Source: Pseudoclavibacter sp. 13-3
GTDB lineage: Bacteria > Actinomycetota > Actinomycetes > Actinomycetales > Microbacteriaceae
Direction of reading: 5' to 3'
DNA: 64,000 nucleotides
NCBI RefSeq assembly: GCF_021168475.1
Contig: NZ_JAJOZT010000005.1
Span: 97,057-161,056, forward strand
Each line of letters starts with the position of its first letter. Position 1 is the stretch's first letter. Shown one piece after another: positions 1-9,800 of this stretch. The notes under the pieces are model-generated. The model was given only the letters and a program-made list of their open reading frames with translations, ran no database searches and was not told where the DNA came from. Position numbers and translations under genes: made by a program.

Positions 1-2
1 CT

Positions 3-761
3 GCACTGCCACGCGTCGCAGAGGTGCCGCTGGGCGGCACCGCGACCGGCACCGGCATCAACACGCCGAAGGGCTTTCCGCAGAAGGTCATCGAGCTGCT
101 GCGTGAAGACACCGGGCTGCCCATCACCGAGGCGAAAGATCACTTCGAGGCTCAGGGCGCGCGCGACGCGCTGGTCGAGGCGTCGGGCGCGCTGCGCACC
201 ATCGCCGTCAGCCTGATCAAGATTCAGAACGACCTGCGCTGGGCGTCGTCAGGCCCCAACGCCGGTCTGGGCGAGCTGCACCTGCCCGATCTGCAGCCCG
301 GCTCGTCGATCATGCCCGGCAAGGTCAACCCGGTGATTCCCGAGGCGGTGCTGCAGGTCGCCTCGCGCGTCATCGGCAACGACACGGTTGCGACCTGGGC
401 TGGTGCCTCGGGCAACTTCGAGCTCAACGTGCAGATTCCGGTGATCGCCAATGCACTGCTCGAGTCGATCCGCCTGCTGAGCAACTCGACGCACCTGCTC
501 GCGGTCAAGACCGTCGACGGCATCAAGGTCAACGTCGAGCGTGCTCGCCAGCTGGCAGAGTCGTCACCGTCGATCGTCACACCGCTGAACCGGGTGATCG
601 GCTATGAGAGCGCGGCGAAGATCGCGAAGTACGCCGTGGCCAACAAGGTCACCGTGCGCGAGGCGACCATCGCCCTCGGCTTCGTCGAGCGTGGCGAGAT
701 CACCGAAGAGCAGCTCGACAAGGCCCTCGACGTGCTGTCGATGACCTCGCCGAATCTCTGA
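3..761 (+). CDS. fumC: Class II fumarate hydratase, C-terminal part (cut by window edge)
   Basis: This is the C-terminal ~252 residues of fumarase C, which hydrates fumarate to L-malate in the citric acid cycle in the cytoplasm. The frame is open back to the window edge. The first residues ([18 protein letters not shown]) match the family block containing GGTAxGTG. The superfamily signature [16 protein letters not shown] is present near residue 100 of the fragment; its flexible SS loop carries the catalytic serine in this family. The rest is the helical and C-terminal domain ending MTSPNL. The start codon lies outside the window. A perfect hairpin terminator follows 16 bp after the stop, so this is the end of a transcript. 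Confidence 0.96.
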   Translation, partial: ALPRVAEVPLGGTATGTGINTPKGFPQKVIELLREDTGLPITEAKDHFEAQGARDALVEASGALRTIAVSLIKIQNDLRWASSGPNAGLGELHLPDLQPGSSIMPGKVNPVIPEAVLQVASRVIGNDTVATWAGASGNFELNVQIPVIANALLESIRLLSNSTHLLAVKTVDGIKVNVERARQLAESSPSIVTPLNRVIGYESAAKIAKYAVANKVTVREATIALGFVERGEITEEQLDKALDVLSMTSPNL

Positions 762-777
762 TTCGCGCAAGTTCTGC

Positions 778-824
778 GGGGAGTGGCCAGTGCCAGATCG
801 GGGCACCGGCCACTCCCCGTTTTT
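778..824 (+). terminator. Rho-independent terminator after fumC
   Basis: An 11-bp perfect stem (GGGGAGTGGCC at 778-788, GGCCACTCCCC at 808-818) encloses a smaller GTGCC/GGCAC stem and is followed by GTTTTT. This is a textbook intrinsic terminator directly behind the fumarase stop codon. Confidence 0.93.
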
Positions 825-1209
825 CTGTGCCTTCACTCTGCTCTCTCGGCGCACCCGAGGCATCAGCCGACACGTGTGTCCCAGCACGACCGCGGCATGA
901 GACGATGCTCGGTTCTCTGCGTGCGATGAGCACCCGGTCGTGCCCCATTCCGTTTCGCCCCGACCTGATGCTCTGAGAGTGCTGTGGATCTCTCTCTTTT
1001 GGCAGGCGAGCAGCGCGACGAAACCTCTTGAGGCATACCAACTTCCAGCTCGCTCGTGGACCTACGGCCGCAGTCGCAGCAGAGCGAAACGATGGCGAGC
1101 TACCCAGTATCAGCTGCAGGCAACACGGGCGTCGCTCAGTGTTCACCGGAGCGTCACGCGGTCACACGCAGAATGAACTGGAATCGCGCCAATTCTGCTT
1201 TAGGCTCAA
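825..1209. other. Gene-free interval between fumC and the PhoH gene
   Basis: About 385 bases with no convincing coding frame; the open frames have no ribosome binding site and no recognisable protein character. It should hold the promoter of the downstream PIN-PhoH gene, but I could not assign -35 and -10 boxes with confidence. Confidence 0.5.
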
Positions 1210-1300
1210 GACAACCGATCACCCGATCGGCGCGGGTAGGGCCTCCCCTCCCGAAAGGAAGGCAGCGGCCCCTCACGCATCAGTCGTCTGAGGAGTCAAC
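1210..1300 (+). promoter_or_regulatory. Structured 5' leader ahead of the PIN-PhoH gene
   Basis: Two hairpins stand in tandem upstream of the GTG start. The first is CCGATC-ACCC-GATCGG at 1215-1230. The second lies at about 1248-1264 and is a CCTCCC/GGAAGG stem with one mismatch and a GAAA tetraloop, inside a GGGCC/GGCCC closing pair. A ribosome binding site (GAGGAG) follows just before the start. The arrangement looks like a cis-acting RNA leader, but I cannot match it to a named riboswitch family. Confidence 0.4.
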
Positions 1301-2770
1301 GTGGCCACAACATCCCACCGCAGCGAGTCGACCAGCGCGACCGTCGAAGGCGGGCAGACCATCGCATCCGCACGCAGTGTGCAGGCACCGAGCCGGAACG
1401 CCGCCCAGACAGCAGGCAGTACAGCCGGCACCGGCGCCGGTCAATTCGCCCACGCACATCACGCCGATCTGATCGGCACCGGGCAGCGCACGTACGTGAT
1501 CGACACGTCAGTGCTGATCAGCGATCCCGACGCGATCTTTCGGTTCGCCGAGCACGAAGTGGTGATTCCGATCGTTGTCGTGACCGAGCTGGAGGGCAAG
1601 CGGCACGATCCGGAGCTCGGATACTATGCGCGCCGGGCGCTGCGAAACCTCGACGATCTGCGCCGCGAACACGAGCGACTGGACTTCGCCGTGCCCATCG
1701 GTGACGAGGGCGGTTCGCTGCGCGTCGAGCTGAACCATTCGAGCACCGCAGCACTGCCGAGCGGGTTTCAGAGCAGCGGATCCACGAACGACTCGCGCAT
1801 TCTGGCGGTCGCGCAGAACCTGTCGGTCGAGGGCTGCGACGTCGTGGTGGTGTCGAAGGACATGCCAATGCGGGTGAAGGCGTCGGCGCTCGGGCTTGCG
1901 GCTGACGAGTATCGCGCCGAGCAGGTCGTCGACACAGGATGGACCGGCCTCGCCGAGCTGCACGTGACCGACGATCAGATGTCAGCGCTCTACAACGAGG
2001 ATCGCGTCGACCTCGACGGCACCGAGGAGCTGCCGGTGAACACGGGACTGGTGCTCTCGTCGGCACGCGGTTCGGGGCTCGGGCGGCTGCTCGCCGACGG
2101 GCAGGTCAAGATGGTCTCGGGCGACCGCGACATCTTCGGGCTGCACGGGCGCAGTGCAGAGCAGCGGCTAGCGATCGATCTGCTGCTCGACCCGAGCGTG
2201 GGCATTGTGTCGCTCGGCGGTCGGGCCGGCACTGGCAAGTCGGCGCTCGCACTGTGTGCAGGGCTCGAGGCGGTGCTCGAACGCGGGCAGCATCGCAAGG
2301 TCATGGTGTTTCGTCCGCTGTATGCGGTCGGTGGGCAGGAGCTCGGGTATCTGCCGGGCGATCGGGACGAGAAGATGAACCCGTGGGGCCAGGCGGTGTT
2401 CGACACGCTCAGCGCCGTTGTGTCGCCGCAGGTGCTCGAAGAGATCGTGGCGCGCGAGCTCGTCGAGGTGCTGCCCCTGACGCATATTCGCGGGCGGTCG
2501 CTGCATGACTCCTTCGTGATCGTGGACGAGGCGCAGTCTCTCGAGCGCAACGTGCTGCTGACGGTGCTCAGCCGCATCGGGCAGAATTCGCGTGTGGTGC
2601 TGACACACGATGTGAATCAGCGCGACAACCTGCGGGTCGGCCGGCACGACGGCATCACCTCGGTGGTCGAGAAGCTGAAGGGGCACCCGCTGTTCGGGCA
2701 TGTGACGCTCACACGCAGCGAGCGCAGCGAGATCGCAGGCCTGGTGACCGATGTGCTCGGGGACTTCTAG
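1301..2770 (+). CDS. PIN-PhoH family RNase/ATPase (PhoH2-like)
   Basis: The 489-residue protein fuses a PIN ribonuclease domain to a PhoH ATPase, the architecture of mycobacterial PhoH2, an RNA helicase/ribonuclease. After a ~60-residue low-complexity N-terminus, the PIN domain begins at [15 protein letters not shown] (about residue 66). It keeps the acidic residues of the metal site: D in VIDTS, E in VTELE, D in TNDSRI and D in SKDMPM. The PhoH half (about 240-489) has Walker [10 protein letters not shown] near residue 307 and Walker B VIVDEAQ near 407. GTG was chosen because GAGGAG lies about 6 bases upstream. The gene is monocistronic behind a structured leader. The substrate RNA cannot be read from sequence. 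Confidence 0.92.
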   Translation: MATTSHRSESTSATVEGGQTIASARSVQAPSRNAAQTAGSTAGTGAGQFAHAHHADLIGTGQRTYVIDTSVLISDPDAIFRFAEHEVVIPIVVVTELEGKRHDPELGYYARRALRNLDDLRREHERLDFAVPIGDEGGSLRVELNHSSTAALPSGFQSSGSTNDSRILAVAQNLSVEGCDVVVVSKDMPMRVKASALGLAADEYRAEQVVDTGWTGLAELHVTDDQMSALYNEDRVDLDGTEELPVNTGLVLSSARGSGLGRLLADGQVKMVSGDRDIFGLHGRSAEQRLAIDLLLDPSVGIVSLGGRAGTGKSALALCAGLEAVLERGQHRKVMVFRPLYAVGGQELGYLPGDRDEKMNPWGQAVFDTLSAVVSPQVLEEIVARELVEVLPLTHIRGRSLHDSFVIVDEAQSLERNVLLTVLSRIGQNSRVVLTHDVNQRDNLRVGRHDGITSVVEKLKGHPLFGHVTLTRSERSEIAGLVTDVLGDF

Positions 2771-3336
2771 TCAGAGACGCTGTGCGGTCAGGTGGTGGCT
2801 GGTGTCTGCTGCCGGAGTCGCGAGCAGGTTCGGGCTGCAGCTTCGGGGCTGCAGGTTCGGGGCTGCAGGTTCGGGGCTGCGATTGCGTTCAAGGGCCTCT
2901 GGCCGTTTGAGCGCTGACCCCGCCAAGCAGGAGCACCTGCCCCGAGCAGGAGCGCTTATGCCTCGCAGGAGCGCATGAGTTCGACATCTCCTGGCCGTTG
3001 AACCCAGCTTCCACCAAGCAGGAGCATCTGTGACGAGCGGGAGCGCTCTTCGGCGAGAATTGCTCCTACACGGTTCAGATGCTCCTGCTGTGCGAAGCGA
3101 GCAGGTGAGGATCTCGTTCGACTTCATCTGCAGGTGTGACCGAGCGCAGGCCCAGGCTGTCAACAGCTCACTGCCACGAGTATCGAGACGGGGCAAATGC
3201 TCGACTGAGCCGGCTGCTTCCGCGTTCTCACGACTCGGGGGCCTTCCACTCTGCACAACCGGCACAGGCCATGCATCTCGTCAACACCAGACGGACCAGG
3301 AATCGGCTGAGCGCCCGATGAGGGCATCGTATTCTC
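2771..3336. repeat. Gene-free interval with tandem and dispersed short repeats (cluster A)
   Basis: No gene is supported here. Near 2826-2880 there are about three tandem copies of a 14-base unit, GTTCGGGGCTGCAG. From 2925 to 3115 the motif CAGGAGC or its complement GCTCCTG recurs, for example CAGGAGC followed by ACCTG, GCTTA, GCATG and ATCTG, and later GCTCCT on the opposite strand. The same core motif reappears in the gaps before ychF and after the GNAT gene. Function unknown; opposed copies could form hairpins in RNA. Confidence 0.6.
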
Positions 3337-4221
3337 ATGCAAGACTTACTCGCCCTGGTACCCACTGGAGTCGTCCAAGTGCGCTGGCTTCTGCAACAAG
3401 GCGCTTCACGAGCAGACCTCGCGCGAGCACGGCGTCAGGGACTGATCAAGACCATCCGCAGAGGTTGGGTCGAGACAGCTCCTGCACCAGATCCTCACGT
3501 GCTCAGAGCGGTCTCGCTGGGAGGTGTCCTCAGCGGCCCGCACGCACTGGCACGCTGGGGCGGTCGAATTCCTCCTGACGCCTACGGCCATATTGTGCAG
3601 GTGGGCCATACTGCGCCGATCAAGCGAGAGCGCCTGCACACCCACTACGTGCACCACGCCGCCATGCCAGCAGCTCCATTTGGAATCGTCCCCTGGCAGC
3701 AGGCGCTCCGACACGCACTGGGACGGCTTGAGATCGTGGAAGCTGTTGCCGTCGTCGACGGACTCTTGCACACTGCACGCAGCAGAAAGCTGCCCCCAGC
3801 GTCGGCACTCCGAGAAGATGAGATTCGTTCAGAGCTCATGCGTTCCTCGCTTGGCAGACAGGTCTTGGCTCTCAGCGATGCAGACTCTGAATCAATCATC
3901 GAGTCATACCCACGCGTCCGTCTGAGGCTTCTCGGCTACGACGTCAAGATTCAGGTACGACTTCCGAGTCTTGAGCGACTTGACCTTCTCATCGAGGAGA
4001 TCATCTCGCTCGAAGCCGATGGTCGCGGCCACGCTGAGCCAGGCCGGTATGTCAAGGATCATGCGAAAGCGGCACGCTCAGCCCAAACCGGGGTCATCCC
4101 GTTGCGATTCACTTTCGCACAAATCATCTACCACTGGGATTTGGTGCTCAGCAGCATCGAAGCCCTGCTCGCGCGATTCTGCCCGGAGAAGCTCAGACCT
4201 CGAATCCCGCCGAGCTGTTGA
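3337..4221 (+). CDS. AbiEi-like N-terminus plus DUF559-type (Vsr-like) endonuclease fold protein
   Basis: The 294-residue protein follows a layout common in actinobacteria. The N-terminal ~70 residues resemble the winged-helix part of AbiEi-type antitoxins (SRADLARARRQGLIKTIRRG, then a GGVLSGPHALARWG segment). The C-terminal ~110 residues look like a DUF559/Vsr-like PD-(D/E)xK fold. The likely catalytic residues are D in ERLDLLIEE and the E-x-D of SLEADGRGH, and the family's closing RFTFAQ segment is present. The biochemical activity of this group is not established. No partner toxin lies next to it, and both flanks are repeat-filled gaps. Its base composition looks less GC-rich than its neighbours. 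No clear ribosome binding site was seen before the ATG. Confidence 0.72.
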   Translation: MQDLLALVPTGVVQVRWLLQQGASRADLARARRQGLIKTIRRGWVETAPAPDPHVLRAVSLGGVLSGPHALARWGGRIPPDAYGHIVQVGHTAPIKRERLHTHYVHHAAMPAAPFGIVPWQQALRHALGRLEIVEAVAVVDGLLHTARSRKLPPASALREDEIRSELMRSSLGRQVLALSDADSESIIESYPRVRLRLLGYDVKIQVRLPSLERLDLLIEEIISLEADGRGHAEPGRYVKDHAKAARSAQTGVIPLRFTFAQIIYHWDLVLSSIEALLARFCPEKLRPRIPPSC

Positions 4222-4612
4222 ACTCTGCGCCATGCACTCGTTGGATAGAAGCCTTGTGCCGGCCCGGCACTCGCCCAGCCATCTCAGTCTCTTGGACTCG
4301 CCTTTTGCCTTGGAGTACACGCACGTCTTGCTACGAGGAGCAAACGTGCCGTGCAGGAGCATTTGCTCCAGTCTGGAGCGTGATTGCCGCAATTGGTGCT
4401 CCTGCTTGACACATCTGCTCCTGCACCACCCCTCTCGGCCAGCACGACGCCTGCTTTGCGAAGCTCATCTGCTCCTGCACGGTGCATCTGCTCCTGCACG
4501 GCCTGTCTGCTCCTGCACGGCCCAGGCGTCCGACACAGATGCTCTTGCACGGCGCATGGACGCCGCAGAGCAGCACGACGCCTTTGCCGCACACCGGCTA
4601 GACTTGACCCTC
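4222..4612. repeat. Gene-free interval with GCTCCTGCACGG repeats (cluster B)
   Basis: An open frame runs through here into ychF, but its residues are low-complexity and do not belong to YchF. A ~17-base unit, CATCTGCTCCTGCACGG, recurs at 4466-4482, 4485-4501, 4506-4520 (shortened) and 4536-4552 (one substitution), with a partial copy at 4412-4427. Inverted CAGGAGC/GCTCC copies near 4340-4380 could pair with them. The promoter of ychF must also lie here. Confidence 0.65.
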
Positions 4613-5689
4613 GTGGCGCTGACAATCGGAATCGTGGGACTGCCCAACGTAGGCAAGTCGACCCTCTTCAATGCACTGACCAAGAACACCGTTCTCGCGG
4701 CGAACTACCCGTTCGCGACGATCGAGCCGAACGTGGGCGTGGTCAACCTGCCCGACAAGCGGCTCAACCGCCTCGCCGAGATCTTCCAGAGCGAGAAACT
4801 CGTGCCGGCCCCCGTGTCGTTCGTCGACATCGCCGGCATCGTCAAGGGCGCCAGTGAAGGCGAGGGGCTCGGCAATCAGTTCCTCGCCAACATCCGCGAG
4901 GCCGACGCGATCGCCCTCGTGAGCCGCGGTTTCAGCGACCCCGACGTCGTGCACGTCGATGGCAGCGTCGATGCGAAGCGCGACATCGAGACCATCATCA
5001 CCGAGCTCGTGCTCGCAGACCTCCAGACGCTCGAGAAGGCGATCGTCCGCTACGAGAAAGAGGTCAAGGGCAAGAAGATCGACAAGTCAGTGCTCGACGC
5101 TGCACTTGCCGCGAAAGCCCACCTCAACCGGGGTGAGCCCCTCTCGACCGCCGACGACATAGACCTCGACGAGGTCAAAGAGCTCGGCCTGCTCACCTCG
5201 AAGCCCATCGTCTACGTGTTCAACGTCGACGAGGCCGTGCTCACCGACGATGCCAAGCGTGCCGAGCTCGAGGCACTCGTCGCGCCGGCCAAAGCCATCC
5301 TGCTCGACGCCCAGATGGAGAGCGAGCTCATCGACCTCTCCGCAGACGAGGCCCACGAGCTGCTCGCCACCATCGGACAGAATGAGAGCGGCCTCGACCA
5401 GCTCGCTCGCATCGGCTTCCAGGCGTTGGGGTTGCAGACTTACCTCACAGCCGGTCCGAAAGAGGCTCGCGCCTGGACTATCCACCAGGGCTGGACCGCA
5501 CCGCAGGCCGCCGGTGTGATTCACACTGACTTCGAGAAGGGCTTCATCAAGGCCGAGATCGTCTCTTTCGACGACCTCGATGCCGCAGGCTCCATGCACG
5601 AGGCGAAGGCCGAGGGCAAGGTGCGCATGGAGGGCAAAGACTACGTCATGCAGGACGGCGACGTGGTCGAGTTTCGCTTCAACGTCTAG
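4613..5689 (+). CDS. ychF: Redox-regulated ATPase YchF (Obg family)
   Basis: YchF/OLA1 is an Obg-family P-loop NTPase that prefers ATP and associates with ribosomes. The 358-residue product starts [20 protein letters not shown], so the G1 loop (GLPNVGKST) sits at residues 8-16. A switch segment, [12 protein letters not shown], follows near residue 34. A central coiled-coil domain and the C-terminal TGS domain (about 275-358) end in [10 protein letters not shown], typical of the family. The GTG at 4613 was chosen because it gives the standard length and N-terminus. The longer upstream frame adds only repeat-derived sequence. Confidence 0.95.
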   Translation: MALTIGIVGLPNVGKSTLFNALTKNTVLAANYPFATIEPNVGVVNLPDKRLNRLAEIFQSEKLVPAPVSFVDIAGIVKGASEGEGLGNQFLANIREADAIALVSRGFSDPDVVHVDGSVDAKRDIETIITELVLADLQTLEKAIVRYEKEVKGKKIDKSVLDAALAAKAHLNRGEPLSTADDIDLDEVKELGLLTSKPIVYVFNVDEAVLTDDAKRAELEALVAPAKAILLDAQMESELIDLSADEAHELLATIGQNESGLDQLARIGFQALGLQTYLTAGPKEARAWTIHQGWTAPQAAGVIHTDFEKGFIKAEIVSFDDLDAAGSMHEAKAEGKVRMEGKDYVMQDGDVVEFRFNV

Positions 5690-5740
5690 CTGCCGACGTT
5701 CTGTCACACGGCCGAACGATGCGGTCGGTAGACTGCGGCC

Positions 5741-6448
5741 ATGTCCGCCTCCGCGCAGCCCGCCGCAGCGGCTCCGGTGCGCATTCGGCCGTATTCTTCG
5801 GCGGATGCCGCCGCGACCCGCGATGTCTTCTCGCGCGCCGTGAAGATCACCGCCGCTTCGCACTACACGACCGAGCAACGGGCTGCCTGGGCGGCCGGCA
5901 GCGGTTCGCTGAACCGCTGGAACGCCGATCGCTCGGCTCACCACACGCTGGTCGCGGTCGAGATGCTGGCGGAGTCTCACGACGACCGCGCAGTCGTGTC
6001 GGTCGCAATCGATGCCTCGCCCGGGGGTCAGAAGGGTCTCATGGCTGTGAGGACCGATCCCGAAGGTGAGGTGCAGAGCAGTCGCATGGCTGTCGCCGCG
6101 CCCGACGCGCGACGTGACGCCGACCACGGCACGAAAGCTCAGGCCGCGACCGAGCACATCGTCGGATACGTCGACTTTCGCGACTCGGGCTACATCGACC
6201 ATCTCTTCGTCGCCCCCAATCGCGGCAGGCAGGGCGTCGCCAGCCAGCTGCTGACAGCGGCGATCGCGCGGGCCCGAGATCATGGCGCCGTCGAGCTGAC
6301 CTCCCACGCGAGTCTGGTCGCGATACCGGTCTTCGAACGCCAGGGTTTCACAGTCGTGCACCGGGAACAGGTCTTGCTGCGCGGACAGTCCTTCGACCGC
6401 GCCCTGATGCGTCTCGCCCTCGACGATTGGACTACCGACGCCGAGTAG
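5741..6448 (+). CDS. GNAT family N-acetyltransferase (YafP-like)
   Basis: The 235-residue protein carries the GNAT fold. The N-terminal VRIRPYSSADAAATRDVF is the usual first strand-helix. The acetyl-CoA site is FVAPNRGRQGVASQLL (motif A, about residues 149-164), and the late segment ASLVAIPVFERQGF matches the family's C-terminal beta strand. YafP-like proteins acetylate small molecules, but this substrate is unknown. Between about residues 68 and 130 there is a hydrophilic insertion of some 50-60 residues before the strand VGYVDFRDSGYIDH, which makes the protein longer than the usual ~150-170. It lies 51 bp after ychF and may share its transcript. Confidence 0.85.
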   Translation: MSASAQPAAAAPVRIRPYSSADAAATRDVFSRAVKITAASHYTTEQRAAWAAGSGSLNRWNADRSAHHTLVAVEMLAESHDDRAVVSVAIDASPGGQKGLMAVRTDPEGEVQSSRMAVAAPDARRDADHGTKAQAATEHIVGYVDFRDSGYIDHLFVAPNRGRQGVASQLLTAAIARARDHGAVELTSHASLVAIPVFERQGFTVVHREQVLLRGQSFDRALMRLALDDWTTDAE

Positions 6449-6886
6449 GGGCGCTGCTCCTGGAACGCTGCACCCCATGCTGCTCCTCGAACGCTGCACC
6501 CCATGCTGCTCCTCAAACGCTGCGTCTCCCCCTCATACTGTGCCTCGAGCGCTGCGCCTCTCTTATTTTCCCCACCCCCTAAAAAAGAAAAACTGCTCCT
6601 CGAACGCCGAGCAGAAGGTGCTGAGCCTCAGCCCACCCATGCGCAGATCTCCACGCGCGCACATGCTGTCCCGACATGCCTCTGCGACATGTCGCCTATA
6701 CCCTCTCTGCACATCCGACGCAATGGCCATCGCGGCGATATACGAATCTCTGGCACCCGCCTCGTGTCGGCGGCAATGGGTAGGGTGATTCATATCCGGA
6801 AGCACCGTGGCCTCCGCATCCCGCTGTGACCCGGTGTCCGACTGCTGAGCGATTCAGAACGATTCAGAGTGATCCAGGAGGAACAC
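6449..6886. repeat. Gene-free interval with ~27-base direct repeats (cluster C)
   Basis: Immediately after the acetyltransferase stop, a unit reading GCTGCTCCTCGAACGCTGCA with a CCCCAT tail is repeated about three times (roughly 6453-6530). Degenerate copies follow near 6543 and 6592-6614. The core GCTCCT is shared with clusters A and B. The stretch CCCACCCCCTAAAAAAGAAAA near 6570-6590 is the only A-rich patch. The remainder should include the promoter of the glutamate dehydrogenase gene; no coding frame is convincing. Confidence 0.6.
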
Positions 6887-9800
6887 GTGAACGGCGAAGC
6901 CACCACGATCCCAGCCCGCGCTGACGAAGAGGCGCAGGGCACCGGCCCCGAGGCGCGCGACACTGTGCTCGCCGAGGCCCGAACGGTCCTCACGCAGAGC
7001 CCTTCGAGCGCTCCAAGCCTCGCCTCCGTGAACGACCTCGCAGATCTGCTCACTCGCTACACCAGAGCCCTCGGCGATCAAGACGTGATCTCGATCGGCG
7101 GCGCGCTGCTCGCCGAGGTCGTCGAAGACCACCTCGCTCTCGCATCCACGCGGGCGCACGGCCAGTCGCTGGTGCGCTTCACCGGCCCGGCCGCCCCTGA
7201 CTCAGACGGACAGCTCAGCGGCGCGCTGCTCATCGTGACGCCCGACAAGCCGTTCATCGTCGACTCGCTGCTCGCAGAGCTCGGCCGGCAGCAGATCGAC
7301 GTGCACGCAGTGGTGCATCCGACCTTCGTCGTCACGCGCGATCGCGACGGTCGGGTCGTCTCAGTGATCAGCCCGCCCACGGCCGCCGCCCGCACAGAGT
7401 CGTTCGCCCTGCCACAGCCCGGCCACGAAGTCACCGTCGAGTCGTGGGTCTACGTCAGCACCGAGCTCATCGCGCACGACGACGTGCGGCGCGCCCTCGT
7501 CCAGGCCACTGAGAAGGTCATGGCCGACGTGACTCTGGTCAACGACGACTGGCCGCTGATGCGGGCGCAGGCGCAGCGCATCAGCGCCGAGCTGCGCGCC
7601 GCTCCCCCGCTCGGGCTCGAAGAGCGCTCGGCGCAGGCCTCACGATTCCTCGAGTGGCTCGACGACGACAACTTCACCTTCTTCGGCTACCAGGAATACG
7701 ACCTCGTCACCGTCGACGGCGATGACGCCCTGCAGCGGGTCGCCGGCACCGGGCTCGGCCTGTTCCGCCACAGCGGCCCGGCCAAGGCGCCCGAGTCGAG
7801 CAGCTCATCGAGCACCGCCCCGAAATCGAGCGCCGCCGCACCGAAGCCGCTGCTGCGCAAGAACCTCGAGAAGGCTCGCGAGCGCGACGTGCTCATCATC
7901 ACGAAGGCCAACTCGCGGTCGACGGTGCACCGCGATGCGTTCCTCGACTACGTCGGCGTCAAGCGCTTCGACGCCTTCGGCCGGGTCGACGGCGAGCGTC
8001 GCTTTCTCGGTCTGTTCACCCTGGCCAGCTACACCCAGTCGGTGCTGAGCATTCCCGTCGTCGCCGAGAAGGTGCAGAGCGTGCTCGAGCGCAGCGGCTT
8101 CCGCCCTGACAGCCACAACGGCCGCGATGTGCTCGCCCTGCTCGAGACCTACCCCCGAGACGAGCTGTTCCAGGCCGACACCGAGACGCTGCGGCGCAAT
8201 GTGCTGATTCTGCGACAGGTCGCCGAGCGACGGCGCAGCTGGGTGTTCCTGCGCACCGACCCCTACGAGCGCTTCGTGACCGCGCTGGTCTATCTGCCCC
8301 GCGACGCGTTCAACACACAGGTGCGTCTGGGCATCTCAGACCTGCTGCAGCAGACGTATCACGCGGCCTATGTCGAGCACGAGTCGCGCATGTCCGACTC
8401 GGCGCTGGCTCGCCTCTACTTCGTCGCCCGCCTGAAGCCGGGCGAGCTGCTGCCCGACGCCGACATCGACGCCCTGCACGCGCGCATCATCGAGCTCACC
8501 CGCACGTGGCACGATCAGCTCGCCGAGCTGGTGGCCGCCCAGTCGGGCCAGATCGCCGCGGCATCCGTCGCCCGGCAGCTGCGACAGGCGTTCCCCGACA
8601 GCTACCGCGAGGCGTTCACGCCCGCCGAGGCGCTGGCCGATCTGCCGCATCTCGCTGCAGTCTCGTCGCCCGAGGCGGCGCTGACCGGCATGCTGGGTGC
8701 GGTTGGCGCCCCGGTGACGGCGGGCCCGGCGGATGCTGCCGTCGAGACCGCGTCCACGACCTCCGTCTTCGAGGCCGAGGGCGTCGTTCGCACACCGGCG
8801 CCGAGCGCCGTCGCACACGCCGACCGGCTGTCGCTGCGGCTGTATCGCGACGTCGATGGCGAAGCGCATGTGAAGGTCTTTCACGACGAGCCGATCGCGT
8901 TGGCCGAGGTGCTGCCGATCTTCACGAACCTCGGCGTCGAGGTCGTCAACGAGCACCCGTTCGTGGTGCAGGCCGGCTCTGGCCGCTCCCCCGTCTACGT
9001 GCACGACTACGGAGTGCGCGCGGCAGACACCCTCGACACCCTCGCGGCCGACTTCGCCGAAGCCTTCGCGGCGGCCTGGCTGGGCTGGGTCGAGTCCGAC
9101 CCGCTCGACCGTCTGGTCACCACCACCCGCGCGACCTGGCGCGAGGTGAGTGTGCTGCGCGCCTACGTGCGCTACCTGCGACAGATCGGGCTCGCCTACT
9201 CGACCACGTTCATCGCCGAGACGCTCGTCGACCACGCCGACATCACGCTCGCCCTCGTCGAGCTGTTCGAGCAGTCGTTCGATCCGGCCGTCGACGGCAC
9301 GATCGACGAGCGCCGCGTGCGCGTGCTGGCCATACAGGCCGACATCGAGCAGGCCCTGACCAAGATCACCAGCCTCGACACCGACACGGTGCTGCGGCGG
9401 CTCGCCGAAGCCGTGATCGCCACCGTGCGCACCAGCGCCTACCAGTTCGCCGCCGACGGATCGCCCAAGCCGCAGATCACCTTCAAGATCGAGCCGCGAC
9501 GCATCAGCGGCGTGCCCCAGCCGGTGCCGCTGTTCGAGCTCTGGGTCTACTCTCCCGAGGTCGAGGGTGTGCACCTGCGCTTCGGCCAGGTCGCCCGCGG
9601 CGGCCTGCGCTGGTCGGATCGCCGCGAAGACTTTCGCACCGAGGTGCTCGGGCTCGTCAAAGCCCAGGTCGTCAAGAACGCGGTGATCGTGCCCACCGGC
9701 GCCAAGGGCGGCTTCTATCCGAAGCGCCTGCCCGACCCGAACGTCGACCGCGGCGCGTGGATGGCCGCCGGCGAAGACGCCTACCGTCTGTTCGTCAGCG

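Noticed and set aside
3971..4612. Long N-terminal extension of YchF
   Set aside because: The frame is open but made of repeat-derived low-complexity sequence; the family N-terminus begins at the GTG at 4613.
2925..6614. The GCTCCTG repeats as a CRISPR array
   Set aside because: Units differ in length, spacing is irregular and short, there are no uniform spacers, and no cas genes lie nearby.
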